A DNA stretch of 64,000 nt from Cardiobacterium hominis (GTDB lineage: Bacteria > Pseudomonadota > Gammaproteobacteria > Cardiobacteriales > Cardiobacteriaceae), in NCBI RefSeq assembly GCF_900637305.1, contig NZ_LR134365.1, forward strand, positions 1,728,501 through 1,792,500, given 5' to 3'. Shown here one piece after another: positions 1-8,358 of the stretch (its first letter is position 1; every line of letters starts with the position of its first letter). The notes below the pieces were generated by a model. The model made no database searches and was not told the DNA's origin. It saw only the letters and a program-made list of their open reading frames with translations. The translations under genes and the position numbers were made by a program.

Positions 1-270
1 GGTAAGCGTGGTAAGCCGCTGCTGGCCGTCAACCACCATCGCCTTGGGGTCGCGGTCGTTCTTGATCAGAACGATGCTGCCGAGGAAGTATTGGCTGCTG
101 GCCCCCGAAGCACGCGCGTCCTGCATCGCCGAGTACAGATCATCGAACAGCTCTGTGGCCTGCTCGGTTGTCCAGGCGTAAGGGCGCTGGTAGTCCGGAA
201 TCTCGAACTGGTAGCTGCCTTCGAAAATCGCCCTGATCAGTTTGTCGTGGGCTTCAAGTGTCTTGGCCAT
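1..270 (-). CDS. DUF262 (GmrSD/ParB-like) protein, N-terminal part; runs off the left edge
   Basis: The first 90 codons of a gene continue past base 1. They carry the two landmarks of the DUF262 N-terminal domain: YQRPYAW at residues 27-33 and DGQQRLT at residues 81-87. The family includes the GmrS half of the GmrSD type IV restriction enzyme and related phage-defence NTPases, in which the DGQQR motif is part of the ParB-like nucleotide-binding site. The ATG is preceded by an AGGAAAG ribosome site. A separate reading frame ends 15 bases upstream, so the two genes may form an operon. The rest of the protein, including any HNH or effector domain, is outside the window, so the exact subfamily cannot be told. 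Confidence 0.85.
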   Translation of the reverse strand, partial: MAKTLEAHDKLIRAIFEGSYQFEIPDYQRPYAWTTEQATELFDDLYSAMQDARASGASSQYFLGSIVLIKNDRDPKAMVVDGQQRLTTLT

Positions 271-285
271 TGGTTTTCTTCTTTC

Positions 286-417
286 CTATCTTTTCTTTGG
301 GCTGCTTGGGGCTTGGTAGCCCGGAGCCAGCTTGGCGTTCTCGACGCCGTACAGCGCCAGCGGATCGCTGAGCCACAGGCGGTACTGTTCTTCCTTGAGA
401 CGGTGGTCGGGTAGTCG
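286..417 (-). pseudogene. C-terminal tail of an unrecognised protein, joined to broken serC
   Basis: Immediately after serC loses similarity, another minus-strand frame reads about 40 plausible codons (LKEEQYRLWLSDPLALYGV, then a Pro/Ser/Lys-rich tail) and stops at 286. It looks like the 3' end of a gene whose 5' part is missing, because upstream of about 417 the same frame is only a shadow of serC. Its position 15 bases before the DUF262 gene suggests the two were neighbours in the DNA that was joined here. I do not recognise the family. Confidence 0.45.
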
Positions 418-893
418 CGGTATTGCACGCCGCTGATGGTTTCGTTGCTGGTGAGGTAGAGGTAGCGGCAATCGGCGGACAGCGGCGGCAGGGCATCCGG
501 CAGGGTGGTGAAGCCGCTATCGCGCCCCGTCCAGATTTCGCGGGCATCGCCAACACGTTGTGCTTCTTTCAATGCTTTTTCCGCCCAGATGCCGCTGTTG
601 ATGTAGGCGGCGCTGCCACCGTCGGCGAGCAGGTTGAGCGGGATCATGTCGAATTGTTGGTGCGCGCCGCCAGCAAGCAGGAGCGGCTGGAAGTCGGCGG
701 GTGCGGCAATGAGTTCTTGCGCGAGCGCCAGGGTTTCTTCGTGCACGGCTTCGAAGCGTTTGCTGCGGTGGCTGATTTCCAGCACGGACATGCCGCAGCC
801 CTGGAAGTCGAGCAGTTCAGCCTGGGCGGATTCGAGGACGGCAAGCGGCAGGGTGCAGGGTCCGGCGGTGAAGTTGTAGATGCGGTGGGTCAT
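408..893 (-). pseudogene. serC: serC, phosphoserine aminotransferase, truncated after about 162 codons
   Basis: The product begins MTHRIYNFTAGPCTLP and follows SerC (the PLP-dependent 3-phosphoserine and pyridoxine-pathway aminotransferase) through the GGAHQQF cofactor-loop region at about residues 75-81, as far as SNETISGVQYRDYP at residues 149-162. Full SerC is about 360 residues. The second half, including the PLP lysine, is absent. The frame then runs on into unrelated sequence to a stop at 237. The fragment cannot be a working aminotransferase, so either an intact copy exists elsewhere, the strain is a serine auxotroph, or the junction is an assembly error. Confidence 0.85.
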
Positions 894-941
894 GGATGCC
901 TCTCTTGGGGTTTTAGGGGATGGTTCAATGTTTGCGACGGT

Positions 942-1577
942 TTATTTTATCGCCGCGCGGGCGGTCGGATTGGGGGTGGGTTCGGCGATTTTGTAGAGGG
1001 TGTTGCGGTCAGTGTGATGGAAGGGTTGTGCCCGGTCGGGAATGATGAGCACGGTGTCCTGTTCATAGCTCCAGCTACCGTCGGGATGGTGGGTGACGGT
1101 GATGGTATAGCTCTCGGTTTTGAAGGCGTGTTCGAGGAAGGGGTTGGAAAGGATGCCGTTTTCAAGGCTGCCGCGCCCGGCACGCAGGGTGAAGGTGGTG
1201 GCGTCGGCAGCAGCATTGCCGACAGCCATCGCGGTTTGCCCGCGCGGAATGGCCAAGGTAAGGATAACGTTGCCAGTGGCGGGTTCCCACAGCCAGTAAC
1301 CGACCTGATCGTGGAAGGTTTCGACGCCGCCCGGCTGGAGGATATGGGTGTGATAGCGCAGGCCGTAGTAGAGCTGCGGGCCGTTGGTCTGGGCATCAAT
1401 GGGCTGGAGTTCGTAGTGTTCGATGTAGGGGTCATGGTGCGCGCCGTCGGCTTTGGGATTGGTGTCCATGCCTTTTTCGCCGCGCCAGATGCCCGCCATG
1501 CGGGCAAGCGGGCCGAGATGGGCAAGGGTGTCAGGATCAACGGCAGCTTCGGTATAGACGTCTGTGGGGTATTTCAT
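942..1577 (-). CDS. Heme-binding beta-barrel (nitrobindin/FABP-like, DUF1794) protein
   Basis: A 211-residue protein. The region around GIWRGEKG (residues 29-36) corresponds to the GxWxGxG strand motif of the nitrobindin/THAP4-like family, a ten-stranded beta-barrel that binds ferric heme. Alternating hydrophobic strands follow, with no signal peptide, so it is probably cytosolic. The start chosen is the ATG that overlaps the stop of the upstream kinase-like gene by four bases (ATGA), which indicates translational coupling. A longer open frame to 1745 exists but its extension is Arg/Pro-rich shadow sequence. The physiological ligand is unknown. Confidence 0.8.
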   Translation of the reverse strand: MKYPTDVYTEAAVDPDTLAHLGPLARMAGIWRGEKGMDTNPKADGAHHDPYIEHYELQPIDAQTNGPQLYYGLRYHTHILQPGGVETFHDQVGYWLWEPATGNVILTLAIPRGQTAMAVGNAAADATTFTLRAGRGSLENGILSNPFLEHAFKTESYTITVTHHPDGSWSYEQDTVLIIPDRAQPFHHTDRNTLYKIAEPTPNPTARAAIK

Positions 1578-2356
1578 GCGTATGTTCGGTGTTCGAGGTG
1601 AATCAGTTCGGCAAGGGCAGCGAGACGCAACGGGTCTTTGCCCCAGCGGGGGTGATGCAGGCAGCGCATCCACAGCAGCGGACGCACGGCGGCCTGAATG
1701 TCGTGCACGACGGTGGGCGACAAGGTGCGAGTGTGGGCGTGCCACAGACGGACGGCAGCATCAAGGTGGCCGCGCTGTTTGAGGATGATGGCGGTGGATT
1801 GCAGGTAGCAGAGGTAGTCGCGGCTCTCGCAGGCGGTAAAGGACATATACTGCCCGGGGTCTTCTTCGAAATCAATGAATCCCGTACTGCCGTCGGGGCA
1901 GGCGATGATGTTGCGCGCGAAGGGCTCGCTCAGGTATTGCCCGTGTTCATGCACGGCGCGGATGGCATCAAGGCCCTGTTGCCAGCGGGTGAGGTCGTCA
2001 GTTTCGTGCTCGATGCACTCAAGCAGGGTGTGTTCACCAAGATGAGTAAACATGATGCCGTCCGCGCTGCGCGCGAGCAGGTGCGGCACATGGACGCCGT
2101 GCGCTTCCAGGATTTGCAGGCGCTCGGCCTTGGTCGCGATGACGGCGCGGTCGCCGTGGTTGGGCACGGGTTTGAGCGCATTGAGGTGGAAAATGGCGGC
2201 GAAGTAGCCGATTAGGGTATAGCGCCACTGCGGGATGCTTTTCCCTGCTTTACGTACCCAAACGGTTTCACCGCTGGCGAGGGTATGACGAGCGATATTG
2301 GTGGCTTGTCGGGGCAGGATAGCGGCGAGCGCCACCTGATAGGGGTTGTTGTTCAT
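1574..2356 (-). CDS. Kinase-fold phosphotransferase (BUD32/RIO/Kdo-kinase-like)
   Basis: A 260-residue protein with features of small bacterial protein-kinase-fold enzymes: an N-terminal beta-rich region (VWVRKAGK, a likely ATP-lysine strand), a catalytic-loop-like segment (EPFARNIIACPDG) and GFIDFEEDPG, where the Asp resembles the metal-binding DFG/DFE aspartate. Comparable proteins in Neisseria are annotated as BUD32-like. The substrate is unknown. ATG at 2356 or 2362 (MIMNNN) is possible. It sits downstream of trmA and overlaps the heme-binding gene by four bases, so the three may share a transcript. Confidence 0.65.
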   Translation of the reverse strand: MNNNPYQVALAAILPRQATNIARHTLASGETVWVRKAGKSIPQWRYTLIGYFAAIFHLNALKPVPNHGDRAVIATKAERLQILEAHGVHVPHLLARSADGIMFTHLGEHTLLECIEHETDDLTRWQQGLDAIRAVHEHGQYLSEPFARNIIACPDGSTGFIDFEEDPGQYMSFTACESRDYLCYLQSTAIILKQRGHLDAAVRLWHAHTRTLSPTVVHDIQAAVRPLLWMRCLHHPRWGKDPLRLAALAELIHLEHRTYA

Positions 2357-2375
2357 GATCATGATGGCGGTTTTT

Positions 2376-3440
2376 TTATTTACGCACCAACACCACGCCG
2401 CTTTCGATGTGTGGCGTAAACGGAAATTGGTCAAAGAGCGCGCAGGCGCGGATGCGGTGCGTCTGGCTGAGGGTGTGCAGGTTGTCGGCGAGTGTTTCCG
2501 GGTTGCAGGAGATGTAGAGGATGCGCGGGTAGCGGGCGATGAGGGCGAGTGTTGCCGCGTCAATGCCCGCGCGCGGCGGATCGACGAAGACGGTGTCGAA
2601 ATCGTAGGTGGCGAGGTCGATGCCGTCTTGTTGCAGGCGGCGGAAGGGGCGCACGCCACGTAGCGCTTCGCCCAGTTCTTCGGCGGAGAGGCGGGCGACG
2701 GCGATGTTTTCTATGCCGTTTTCCGCGAGGTTGGCGCGCAGCGCACGGATGCCGTTTTTGCTGACTTCGGTCGCCAGCACCCGGCGGTAGCGCGCGGCGA
2801 GCGGCAGGGTGAAGTTGCCGTTGCCGCAGTAGAGTTCGAGCAGATCGGCTCGGCTGCCCGCCTGCGCTGTCGCCCAGTCGAGCATGTGCTGACAGACGGT
2901 GGCGTTGGGCTGGCTGAAGCTGTTTTCGTATTGGCGGTAGTGGTAGTCGCGTCCGCCAACGCAGAAGGTTTCTGTAATGTGGTCTTGGCCGATGATGCGT
3001 TTTTCGCGGCGCGCGCGGCCGATGAGATGCACGCCCCGTTCGGCGGCAAGCGCTTCGGCGGCTTCTTGCCAGGCGTCATCAAGCGGGCGGTGGTAGATGA
3101 GGCTGAGCATGGTCTCGCCCGCCTGCGTCGTCTGGAATTCTGCCTGAAAGAGGCGGTGGCGTAGGGCAGGGCGGTCGTGCAGGGCGGTAATCACTCGCGG
3201 CATCAGGCGGTTAATCGCTGCGTGCGCGGGCGGGAAGGTGTCGATGCGCAGCGGTTTGCCGTCGGCGCCGGTCATGGCGAAATGGCAATTGTCGCCGTCG
3301 TGCCAGACGCGGAATTCGGCGCGCATGCGGTAACCTTCAGGCGGTGAAGGGAAAATTTCTGCCTCCGGCGCGGCGAATGGTGCCAGCAGCGCGCGCAGGC
3401 GGCGGGTTTTGTCGTCCAGTTGGCTTTGGTATGCTGTCAT
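2376..3440 (-). CDS. trmA: tRNA (uracil-5-)-methyltransferase
   Basis: A 354-residue TrmA, which makes ribothymidine at position 54 of tRNA using SAM. The sequence shows the SAM-site motif LELYCGNGNFTLPLA, the DPPRAG motif, the nucleophile in YISCNPETL (Cys312) and the catalytic base in HIESG (Glu346). The 34-residue Cys-Glu spacing is that of E. coli TrmA (Cys324/Glu358). The FSQPN motif near residue 184 is also present. Length is close to the usual 366. It is divergent from the lipoprotein gene at 3463, with only 22 bases between starts. Confidence 0.95.
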   Translation of the reverse strand: MTAYQSQLDDKTRRLRALLAPFAAPEAEIFPSPPEGYRMRAEFRVWHDGDNCHFAMTGADGKPLRIDTFPPAHAAINRLMPRVITALHDRPALRHRLFQAEFQTTQAGETMLSLIYHRPLDDAWQEAAEALAAERGVHLIGRARREKRIIGQDHITETFCVGGRDYHYRQYENSFSQPNATVCQHMLDWATAQAGSRADLLELYCGNGNFTLPLAARYRRVLATEVSKNGIRALRANLAENGIENIAVARLSAEELGEALRGVRPFRRLQQDGIDLATYDFDTVFVDPPRAGIDAATLALIARYPRILYISCNPETLADNLHTLSQTHRIRACALFDQFPFTPHIESGVVLVRK

Positions 3441-3462
3441 CGGTTTTTAACAGGAGCAATGG

Positions 3463-3975
3463 ATGAAGATGGACATTGTATGCTTTGTAGGGCTTTTTGG
3501 CCTGATTACCGGTTGCGGCAGTCCGGTGCGTCCGCCGCTGACCGCGGAAGCCTCGGCGCAGCAGGCGCTGATTGTAAATGCCGAGGCGAGGGCGCAACCG
3601 CCCGCGCGCCAGGCGCTCTCAACGCTGCGGCAGATGGTGAATCGTGGTGAAATTATCCCCGGCGGCTGTTGGGATTATTTGAATGCCGGTTTTGATCGCG
3701 CCGGGATTCCCGAAGCGCGGCGGCAGATGGTGTTCTCTGGTGATGCGAAAGCAGGTCCTTATGCTGATCCGGCGACTTTTTTGCCGGGCGACTGGCTTTA
3801 TTATGTGAACCATTCTTACGGCGATATTGAGCATAGCGGTGTTTTTGTGGATTGGACGGATTATGCGCGTAGCGAGGGTTTGGTGCTGAGTTATGCGGGT
3901 GAGCAGCGCAATGAGCCGGGGCGCTATAAGGTTTATGATTTGTCGCACGTTTATCGTATTACGCGCGCGCAGTAG
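3463..3975 (+). CDS. Small lipoprotein with NlpC/CHAP-like cysteine-peptidase signature
   Basis: A 170-residue protein. The N-terminus is a lipoprotein signal with lipobox LITGC, so the mature protein starts at Cys18. The C-terminal half has GGCWDYLNAGF followed about 50 residues later by GDWLYYVN and IEHSGVFVDW. This Cys-helix then His-strand order is that of NlpC/P60 and CHAP amidases. No named family is recognised with certainty. CAGGAG six bases before the ATG at 3463 supports that start. A terminator follows at 3988. A role in cell-wall trimming is inference. Confidence 0.7.
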   Translation: MKMDIVCFVGLFGLITGCGSPVRPPLTAEASAQQALIVNAEARAQPPARQALSTLRQMVNRGEIIPGGCWDYLNAGFDRAGIPEARRQMVFSGDAKAGPYADPATFLPGDWLYYVNHSYGDIEHSGVFVDWTDYARSEGLVLSYAGEQRNEPGRYKVYDLSHVYRITRAQ

Positions 3976-3987
3976 GGACTTTGTTAT

Positions 3988-4014
3988 AGAAACCGCCCGT
4001 TAGGGCGGTTTTTT
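3988..4014. terminator. Rho-independent terminator
   Basis: Perfect stem AACCGCCC / GGGCGGTT with loop GTTA and a run of eight T. It lies between the convergent lipoprotein gene and dapE and ends the lipoprotein transcript. Confidence 0.85.
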
Positions 4015-4023
4015 TTGTGCTTT

Positions 4024-5172
4024 TCAGCTGGTCGGGCATTCCCGCCACAGGTTGCGCACGGTGTCTTCGTAGATAGCGGCAAGCGGCGCGAGGTCGGCGA
4101 CGGGGACGTGTTCGTCGATTTGGTGCAGTGTGGCGCTGTCCGGGCCGAATTCGATGGTCGCCGCGCCGTATTGGGCGAGGAAGCGAGCGTCGGAGGTGCC
4201 GCCGCCGGTGTCCAGTTGCAGGGTTTCGCCGGTGTGGGTGGCAACGGCGGCGCGCAGGGCGGCAATCAGCGCGGCGTTTTCGGTGAGGAAGGGTTCGCCC
4301 GACAGTTTCCATTGGTATTCGGCGTGGATGCCGCTCTCTTGCAGGGTTTCTTCGATAAGTGCGGTCGCTTGTGCTTGCAGGCTGGCCTGGTTGTGTTCGG
4401 TGTTGTAGCGCCAGTTGGCTTTGCAGCTGGCGGTGGCGGGGACGACGTTTTCCGCGCCGCTGCCCGCCGCGAGGTTGCTTACCTGGAAGCTGGTTGGCGG
4501 GAAGTGGGCGTTGCCATCGTCCCAACGGGTCGCCGCGAGGCGGGCGATAACCGCACCAAGGGCGTGGATGGGGTTGCGCACGTTGGCCGGATAGGCGACG
4601 TGTCCTTGTTTGCCGTGCAGGGTGAGGTGCAGGTGCAGCGAGCCACGGCGGCCGTGGCGGGCGCGGTCGCCCAGGCGGGCGGCGGTTGAGGGTTCGCCGA
4701 CGAGGCTGTAGTCAATGTGGATGCCTTCGGCGGCGAGTTGGGCAAGGACGGCTTTGCTGCCGTGGGTGCCGTCGCCTTCTTCGTCGCTGGTGAGGAGCAG
4801 GGCGAGGGTGCCGGGATGCGGCGTGGCGGCAAGGCGCTCCAGGGCGACGGTCATCGCGGCGACGCCCGCTTTCATGTCGGCGGCGCCACGTCCGTAGAGT
4901 TTGCCGTCGCGGAGGGTGGGCGTGAATGGCGGCGAGGTCCAGGCGGCAAGCTCGCCGGGCGGGACGACGTCGGTATGGCCGGCGAAGGCGATGAGCGGCG
5001 CGCCGCTGCCGTGCGTCGCCCAGAGGTTGTCGGTGTCGCCGAGGCGGAGGTGGCGGATGGTAAAGCCTGCCGCGTGCAGGCGGGCGGCGATGAGCGCCTG
5101 GCAACCGGCATCATCCGGGGTGATGGAGGGGCGGCGGATGAGCGCTTGCAGGAGGTCGAGGGTGGGGTTCAT
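4024..5172 (-). CDS. dapE: Succinyl-diaminopimelate desuccinylase
   Basis: A 382-residue M20-family zinc peptidase that releases succinate from N-succinyl-LL-diaminopimelate in lysine and peptidoglycan precursor synthesis. Metal-site motifs are in order: GHTDVVPPGE, then RGAADMKAG, then TSDEEGDGTHG, then GEPSTAARLGD, and a late His-containing LHQIDEHVP segment. Length matches the family (about 375). The start is the ATG just upstream of MNPTLDLLQALIRRPS. It is transcribed alone, back-to-back with the amino acid transporter operon. Confidence 0.95.
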   Translation of the reverse strand: MNPTLDLLQALIRRPSITPDDAGCQALIAARLHAAGFTIRHLRLGDTDNLWATHGSGAPLIAFAGHTDVVPPGELAAWTSPPFTPTLRDGKLYGRGAADMKAGVAAMTVALERLAATPHPGTLALLLTSDEEGDGTHGSKAVLAQLAAEGIHIDYSLVGEPSTAARLGDRARHGRRGSLHLHLTLHGKQGHVAYPANVRNPIHALGAVIARLAATRWDDGNAHFPPTSFQVSNLAAGSGAENVVPATASCKANWRYNTEHNQASLQAQATALIEETLQESGIHAEYQWKLSGEPFLTENAALIAALRAAVATHTGETLQLDTGGGTSDARFLAQYGAATIEFGPDSATLHQIDEHVPVADLAPLAAIYEDTVRNLWRECPTS

Positions 5173-5292
5173 GAGGGCCCTTTTTGTTACGGGAGAGGTG
5201 AGCGGACGATAATGTGGAACGCGCTATTTTATCGGCTCGCCGCCACGACGGTGGTGTAGAATTACGCGCTTTCTTCTTTTGGAGTTGTCCCG

Positions 5293-6069
5293 GTGGATGC
5301 TGTTCCTGCGCTGCAAGCGGTAGATATTCATAAATCCTTTGGCGAGATTGAGGTGTTGAAAGGAATTTCCCTGACGGCGCACAAGGGCGACGTGGTCTCG
5401 ATTCTCGGCTCGTCCGGCTCGGGCAAGAGTACCTTTTTGCGTTGCCTCAATTTTCTCGAAATGCCGGATCGCGGCGAGGTGCACGTTGCCGGTGAAGTGG
5501 TGCAAATCAAGGAAAGGCGCCACGGACGCCGTGAGGCGGGCAGTTTGCGCCAGATTCAGCGGGTGCGCTCGAAACTGTCGATGGTCTTCCAGAATTTCAA
5601 TTTGTGGCAACACATGTCGGTCATGCAGAATCTGATTGAAGCGCCGACCCAGGTGCTGAAAGTGCCCAAAGCCGAGGCGATGGAACGCGCGGCGGCGCTG
5701 TTGCACAAGGTTGGGCTGTATGAGCGGCGCGATTACTATCCGAACCAGCTTTCGGGCGGCCAGCAGCAGCGGGTGGCGATTGCCCGCGCGCTGGCGATGG
5801 AACCCGACGCCCTGCTGTTCGATGAACCGACTTCGGCGCTTGACCCGGAACTGGTCGGCGATGTGCTGCGGCTGATGCAGGAGCTAGCGGCCGAGGGGCG
5901 AACGATGGTCGTGGTTACACACGAGTTGGGGTTTGCCCGCGAGGTCTCTTCGCATGTGATGTTCCTGCATCAGGGGCAGATCGAAGAAGAAGGGCGACCG
6001 GAAAAGCTGTTTTACCACAGCGATTCAGAGCGGGTTCGCCAGTTTTTGTCCAACAGCCTGAAAGGGTAA
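5293..6069 (+). CDS. Amino acid ABC transporter ATP-binding protein (HisP/ArtP type)
   Basis: A 258-residue ABC ATPase opening the basic amino acid transporter operon. Walker [10 protein letters not shown] (about residues 39-47), Q-loop, signature LSGGQQQR, Walker [14 protein letters not shown] and the switch His in VVVTHEL are all present. The region between Walker A and the Q-loop has the insertion typical of HisP. The start is GTG after GGAG; no in-frame ATG precedes the conserved N-terminus. A TAGAAT element at 5257-5262 may be its -10 box. Confidence 0.92.
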   Translation: MDAVPALQAVDIHKSFGEIEVLKGISLTAHKGDVVSILGSSGSGKSTFLRCLNFLEMPDRGEVHVAGEVVQIKERRHGRREAGSLRQIQRVRSKLSMVFQNFNLWQHMSVMQNLIEAPTQVLKVPKAEAMERAAALLHKVGLYERRDYYPNQLSGGQQQRVAIARALAMEPDALLFDEPTSALDPELVGDVLRLMQELAAEGRTMVVVTHELGFAREVSSHVMFLHQGQIEEEGRPEKLFYHSDSERVRQFLSNSLKG

Positions 6070-6081
6070 GGGGTGATAGTG

Positions 6082-6849
6082 ATGAAGAAATTATTCGTCA
6101 TGATGTTCGGGGCGGCACTCGCCGCCCATGCGTTTGCCGACGGCAAGCCGCTGGTGATTTCCACCGACGGCACCTATCCGCCGTTTTCCGAAATGGCGAG
6201 CGACGGCCAGATGACCGGCTTTGACATCGACATCGGCAAGGCGCTGTGCGAACAGATGAAGCGCGAATGCCGCTTCGAGCAGCTGGACTGGGAAGGCCTG
6301 ATTCCGGCGCTGAAGACGAACAAGGTGGACGTCATCCTCGCTTCCATGAACGACACGCCGGAGCGCCGCGAAAGCATCGCCTTCACCGACCCGTACTACA
6401 GCAACCCCGGCCTGTTTGTCCGCGCGGCGGGCAGCAAGGTTGAGCCGACGGCAGAAGGCGTCAAGGGCAAAGTCGTTGGCGTCTTGCGCGCCTCCATCTT
6501 TGATAACTACGTGACCGCCAAATTCCCCGACGCCGACATCCAGCGCTTTACCTCGCAGGAAGACGCCAACGCCGCAGCCGTCGCCGGGCGCGTTGATTTG
6601 CTTTTCGCCGACAAAATCGTGATGGACGGCTTCCTGCAACACGACGAAGGCAAGAACTTTGAAGCCGTGGGCGAGACCGACGATCCCGAATACTTCGGCG
6701 CGGGCATCGCCATCGGCGTGCGCAAAGAGGACAACGCCCTGCGCGAAGACTTGAACGCCGCGCTCAAAGCCATCAAAGAAAACGGCGCGTACAAAAAAGT
6801 AAACGACAAATACTTCAAGTACGACATCTCCGGTGGCACGACCCAATAA
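6082..6849 (+). CDS. Basic amino acid ABC transporter substrate-binding protein, copy 1
   Basis: A 255-residue family 3 periplasmic binding protein of the ArgT/HisJ type. Signal peptide MKKLFVMMFGAALAAHAFA, then the conserved TDGTYPPFSE and the MTGFDIDIG motif that binds the alpha-amino group region. DPYYSNPGL and the hinge are present. ATG 6082 is preferred over GTG 6073 because AAGGGG lies eight bases upstream. The gene is followed by a nearly identical second copy, so the operon encodes two receptors for one permease. Lysine, arginine, ornithine or histidine is the likely ligand class. Confidence 0.9.
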   Translation: MKKLFVMMFGAALAAHAFADGKPLVISTDGTYPPFSEMASDGQMTGFDIDIGKALCEQMKRECRFEQLDWEGLIPALKTNKVDVILASMNDTPERRESIAFTDPYYSNPGLFVRAAGSKVEPTAEGVKGKVVGVLRASIFDNYVTAKFPDADIQRFTSQEDANAAAVAGRVDLLFADKIVMDGFLQHDEGKNFEAVGETDDPEYFGAGIAIGVRKEDNALREDLNAALKAIKENGAYKKVNDKYFKYDISGGTTQ

Positions 6850-6867
6850 ACAGAGAGGTTGAACAAC

Positions 6868-7638
6868 ATGAAAAAACTACTTGCCATAGCCCTGTGTGCC
6901 GGCTTTGCCGGCAACGCCCTTGCAGCCGATAAACCGCTGATATTTTCCACCGACGGCACCTATCCGCCGTTCTCCGAAATGGGGAGCGATGGCCAGATGA
7001 CCGGCTTTGACATCGATATCGGCAAGGCACTGTGCGAACAAATGAAGCGCGAGTGCCGCTTCGAGCCCATCGACTGGGAAGGCCTGATTCCGGCATTACA
7101 AACCAAAAAAATAGACGTCATCCTCGCCTCCATGAACGACACGCCGGAGCGCCGCGAAAGCATCGCCTTCACCGACCCGTACTACAGCAACCCCGGCCTG
7201 TTCGTGCGTGCCGAAGGCAGCAAAATCGAGCCGACACCGGAAGGCGTCAAGGGCAAAGTCGTCGGCGTCTTGCGCGCCTCCATTTTCGACAACTACGTCA
7301 CCGCCAAATTCCCCGATGCCAACATCCAGCGCTACACCTCGCAAGAAGAAGCCAACCAGGATGCGCTTGCCGGGCGGGTTGATTTGCTCTTTGCCGACAA
7401 AATCGTGATGGAAGATGGCTTCCTGCAACGCGACGAAGGCAAAGGCTTTGAAATCGCGGGAGAGACTAATGACCCCGAATACTTTGGTGCGGGCATCTCC
7501 ATCGGCGTGCGCAAAGACGACAACGCCCTGCGCGAAGAACTGAACGCCGCGCTCAAAGCCATCAAAGAAAACGGCGCGTACAAAAAAGTAAACGACAAAT
7601 ACTTCAAGTACGACATCTCCGGCGGCACGGCGAAATAA
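6868..7638 (+). CDS. Basic amino acid ABC transporter substrate-binding protein, copy 2
   Basis: A 256-residue paralogue of the preceding gene, identical over long stretches of protein and DNA from the mature N-terminus to the C-terminal YFKYDISGGT. The signal peptides differ, and copy 2 has one extra Glu (IVMEDGF versus IVMDGF). ATG 6868 with GAGAGG nine bases upstream is the better start; TTG 6859 would add three residues. The pattern is a tandem duplication, with differences scattered in the ligand-lobe region as well as the leader. Confidence 0.9.
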   Translation: MKKLLAIALCAGFAGNALAADKPLIFSTDGTYPPFSEMGSDGQMTGFDIDIGKALCEQMKRECRFEPIDWEGLIPALQTKKIDVILASMNDTPERRESIAFTDPYYSNPGLFVRAEGSKIEPTPEGVKGKVVGVLRASIFDNYVTAKFPDANIQRYTSQEEANQDALAGRVDLLFADKIVMEDGFLQRDEGKGFEIAGETNDPEYFGAGISIGVRKDDNALREELNAALKAIKENGAYKKVNDKYFKYDISGGTAK

Positions 7639-7641
7639 AAC

Positions 7642-8358
7642 ATGAACGGCTTTTCCACCCTGCTGGAATACCGGGAAGTACTGCTCAAGGGTGCATGGGT
7701 CACCCTTGAGCTTTCCATTTTCGGCCTGCTCGTCTCGCTTGCCTTCGGCTTGCTCGCCTGCCTGGGCAAAATGAGCAAAAACCCGTGGCTGCGCGTCCCG
7801 GCGTACACCTACACCACTCTGGTGCGCGGCGTGCCCGACCTCATCCAGCTCTTCCTCATCTACTACGGCGGCCAATACCTGTTAAACGCGCTGGCAGAAA
7901 AACTCGGCTGGCCGCATCTCGACATGAACCCGCTCGGCACCGGCATCTTCGTCATCGGCTTCGTCATGGGCGCCTACATGGCCGAATCCTTCCGCGGCGG
8001 CTTCCTTGCCATCCCCAAAGGCCAAATCGAAGCGGCGCGCGCCTACGGCCTCTCGCGCAAAAGCATCTTCTGGCGCATCTCCTGGCCGCAAATGCTGCGC
8101 TACGCCTTGCCATCACTTGGCAACAACTGGCTGGTACTGATGAAAAACACCGCGCTGGTCTCCATCATCGGCCTGCAGGACATCGTGCGCATCGCCAACG
8201 CCGCCGCGCGCAGCGCACAAAAAAAAGACCTGTTTGCCGGCTTCTGGTTCTACGGCGCGATGGCTGCGTGGTTCCTTATCCTCACCACCTTCTCCATCGC
8301 CATCCTCTGGTGGCTGCGCCGCCGTTACTCCGCCGGATACCAAATCGAAGGCACCTGA
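7642..8358 (+). CDS. Amino acid ABC transporter permease (HisQ type)
   Basis: A 238-residue inner-membrane permease with about five membrane segments and the EAA loop around EAARAYGLSRKSIFWRI, which contacts the ATPase. It begins three bases after the stop of the second binding protein and ends immediately before the second permease. It pairs with the next gene to form the HisQM-type channel. Confidence 0.92.
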   Translation: MNGFSTLLEYREVLLKGAWVTLELSIFGLLVSLAFGLLACLGKMSKNPWLRVPAYTYTTLVRGVPDLIQLFLIYYGGQYLLNALAEKLGWPHLDMNPLGTGIFVIGFVMGAYMAESFRGGFLAIPKGQIEAARAYGLSRKSIFWRISWPQMLRYALPSLGNNWLVLMKNTALVSIIGLQDIVRIANAAARSAQKKDLFAGFWFYGAMAAWFLILTTFSIAILWWLRRRYSAGYQIEGT

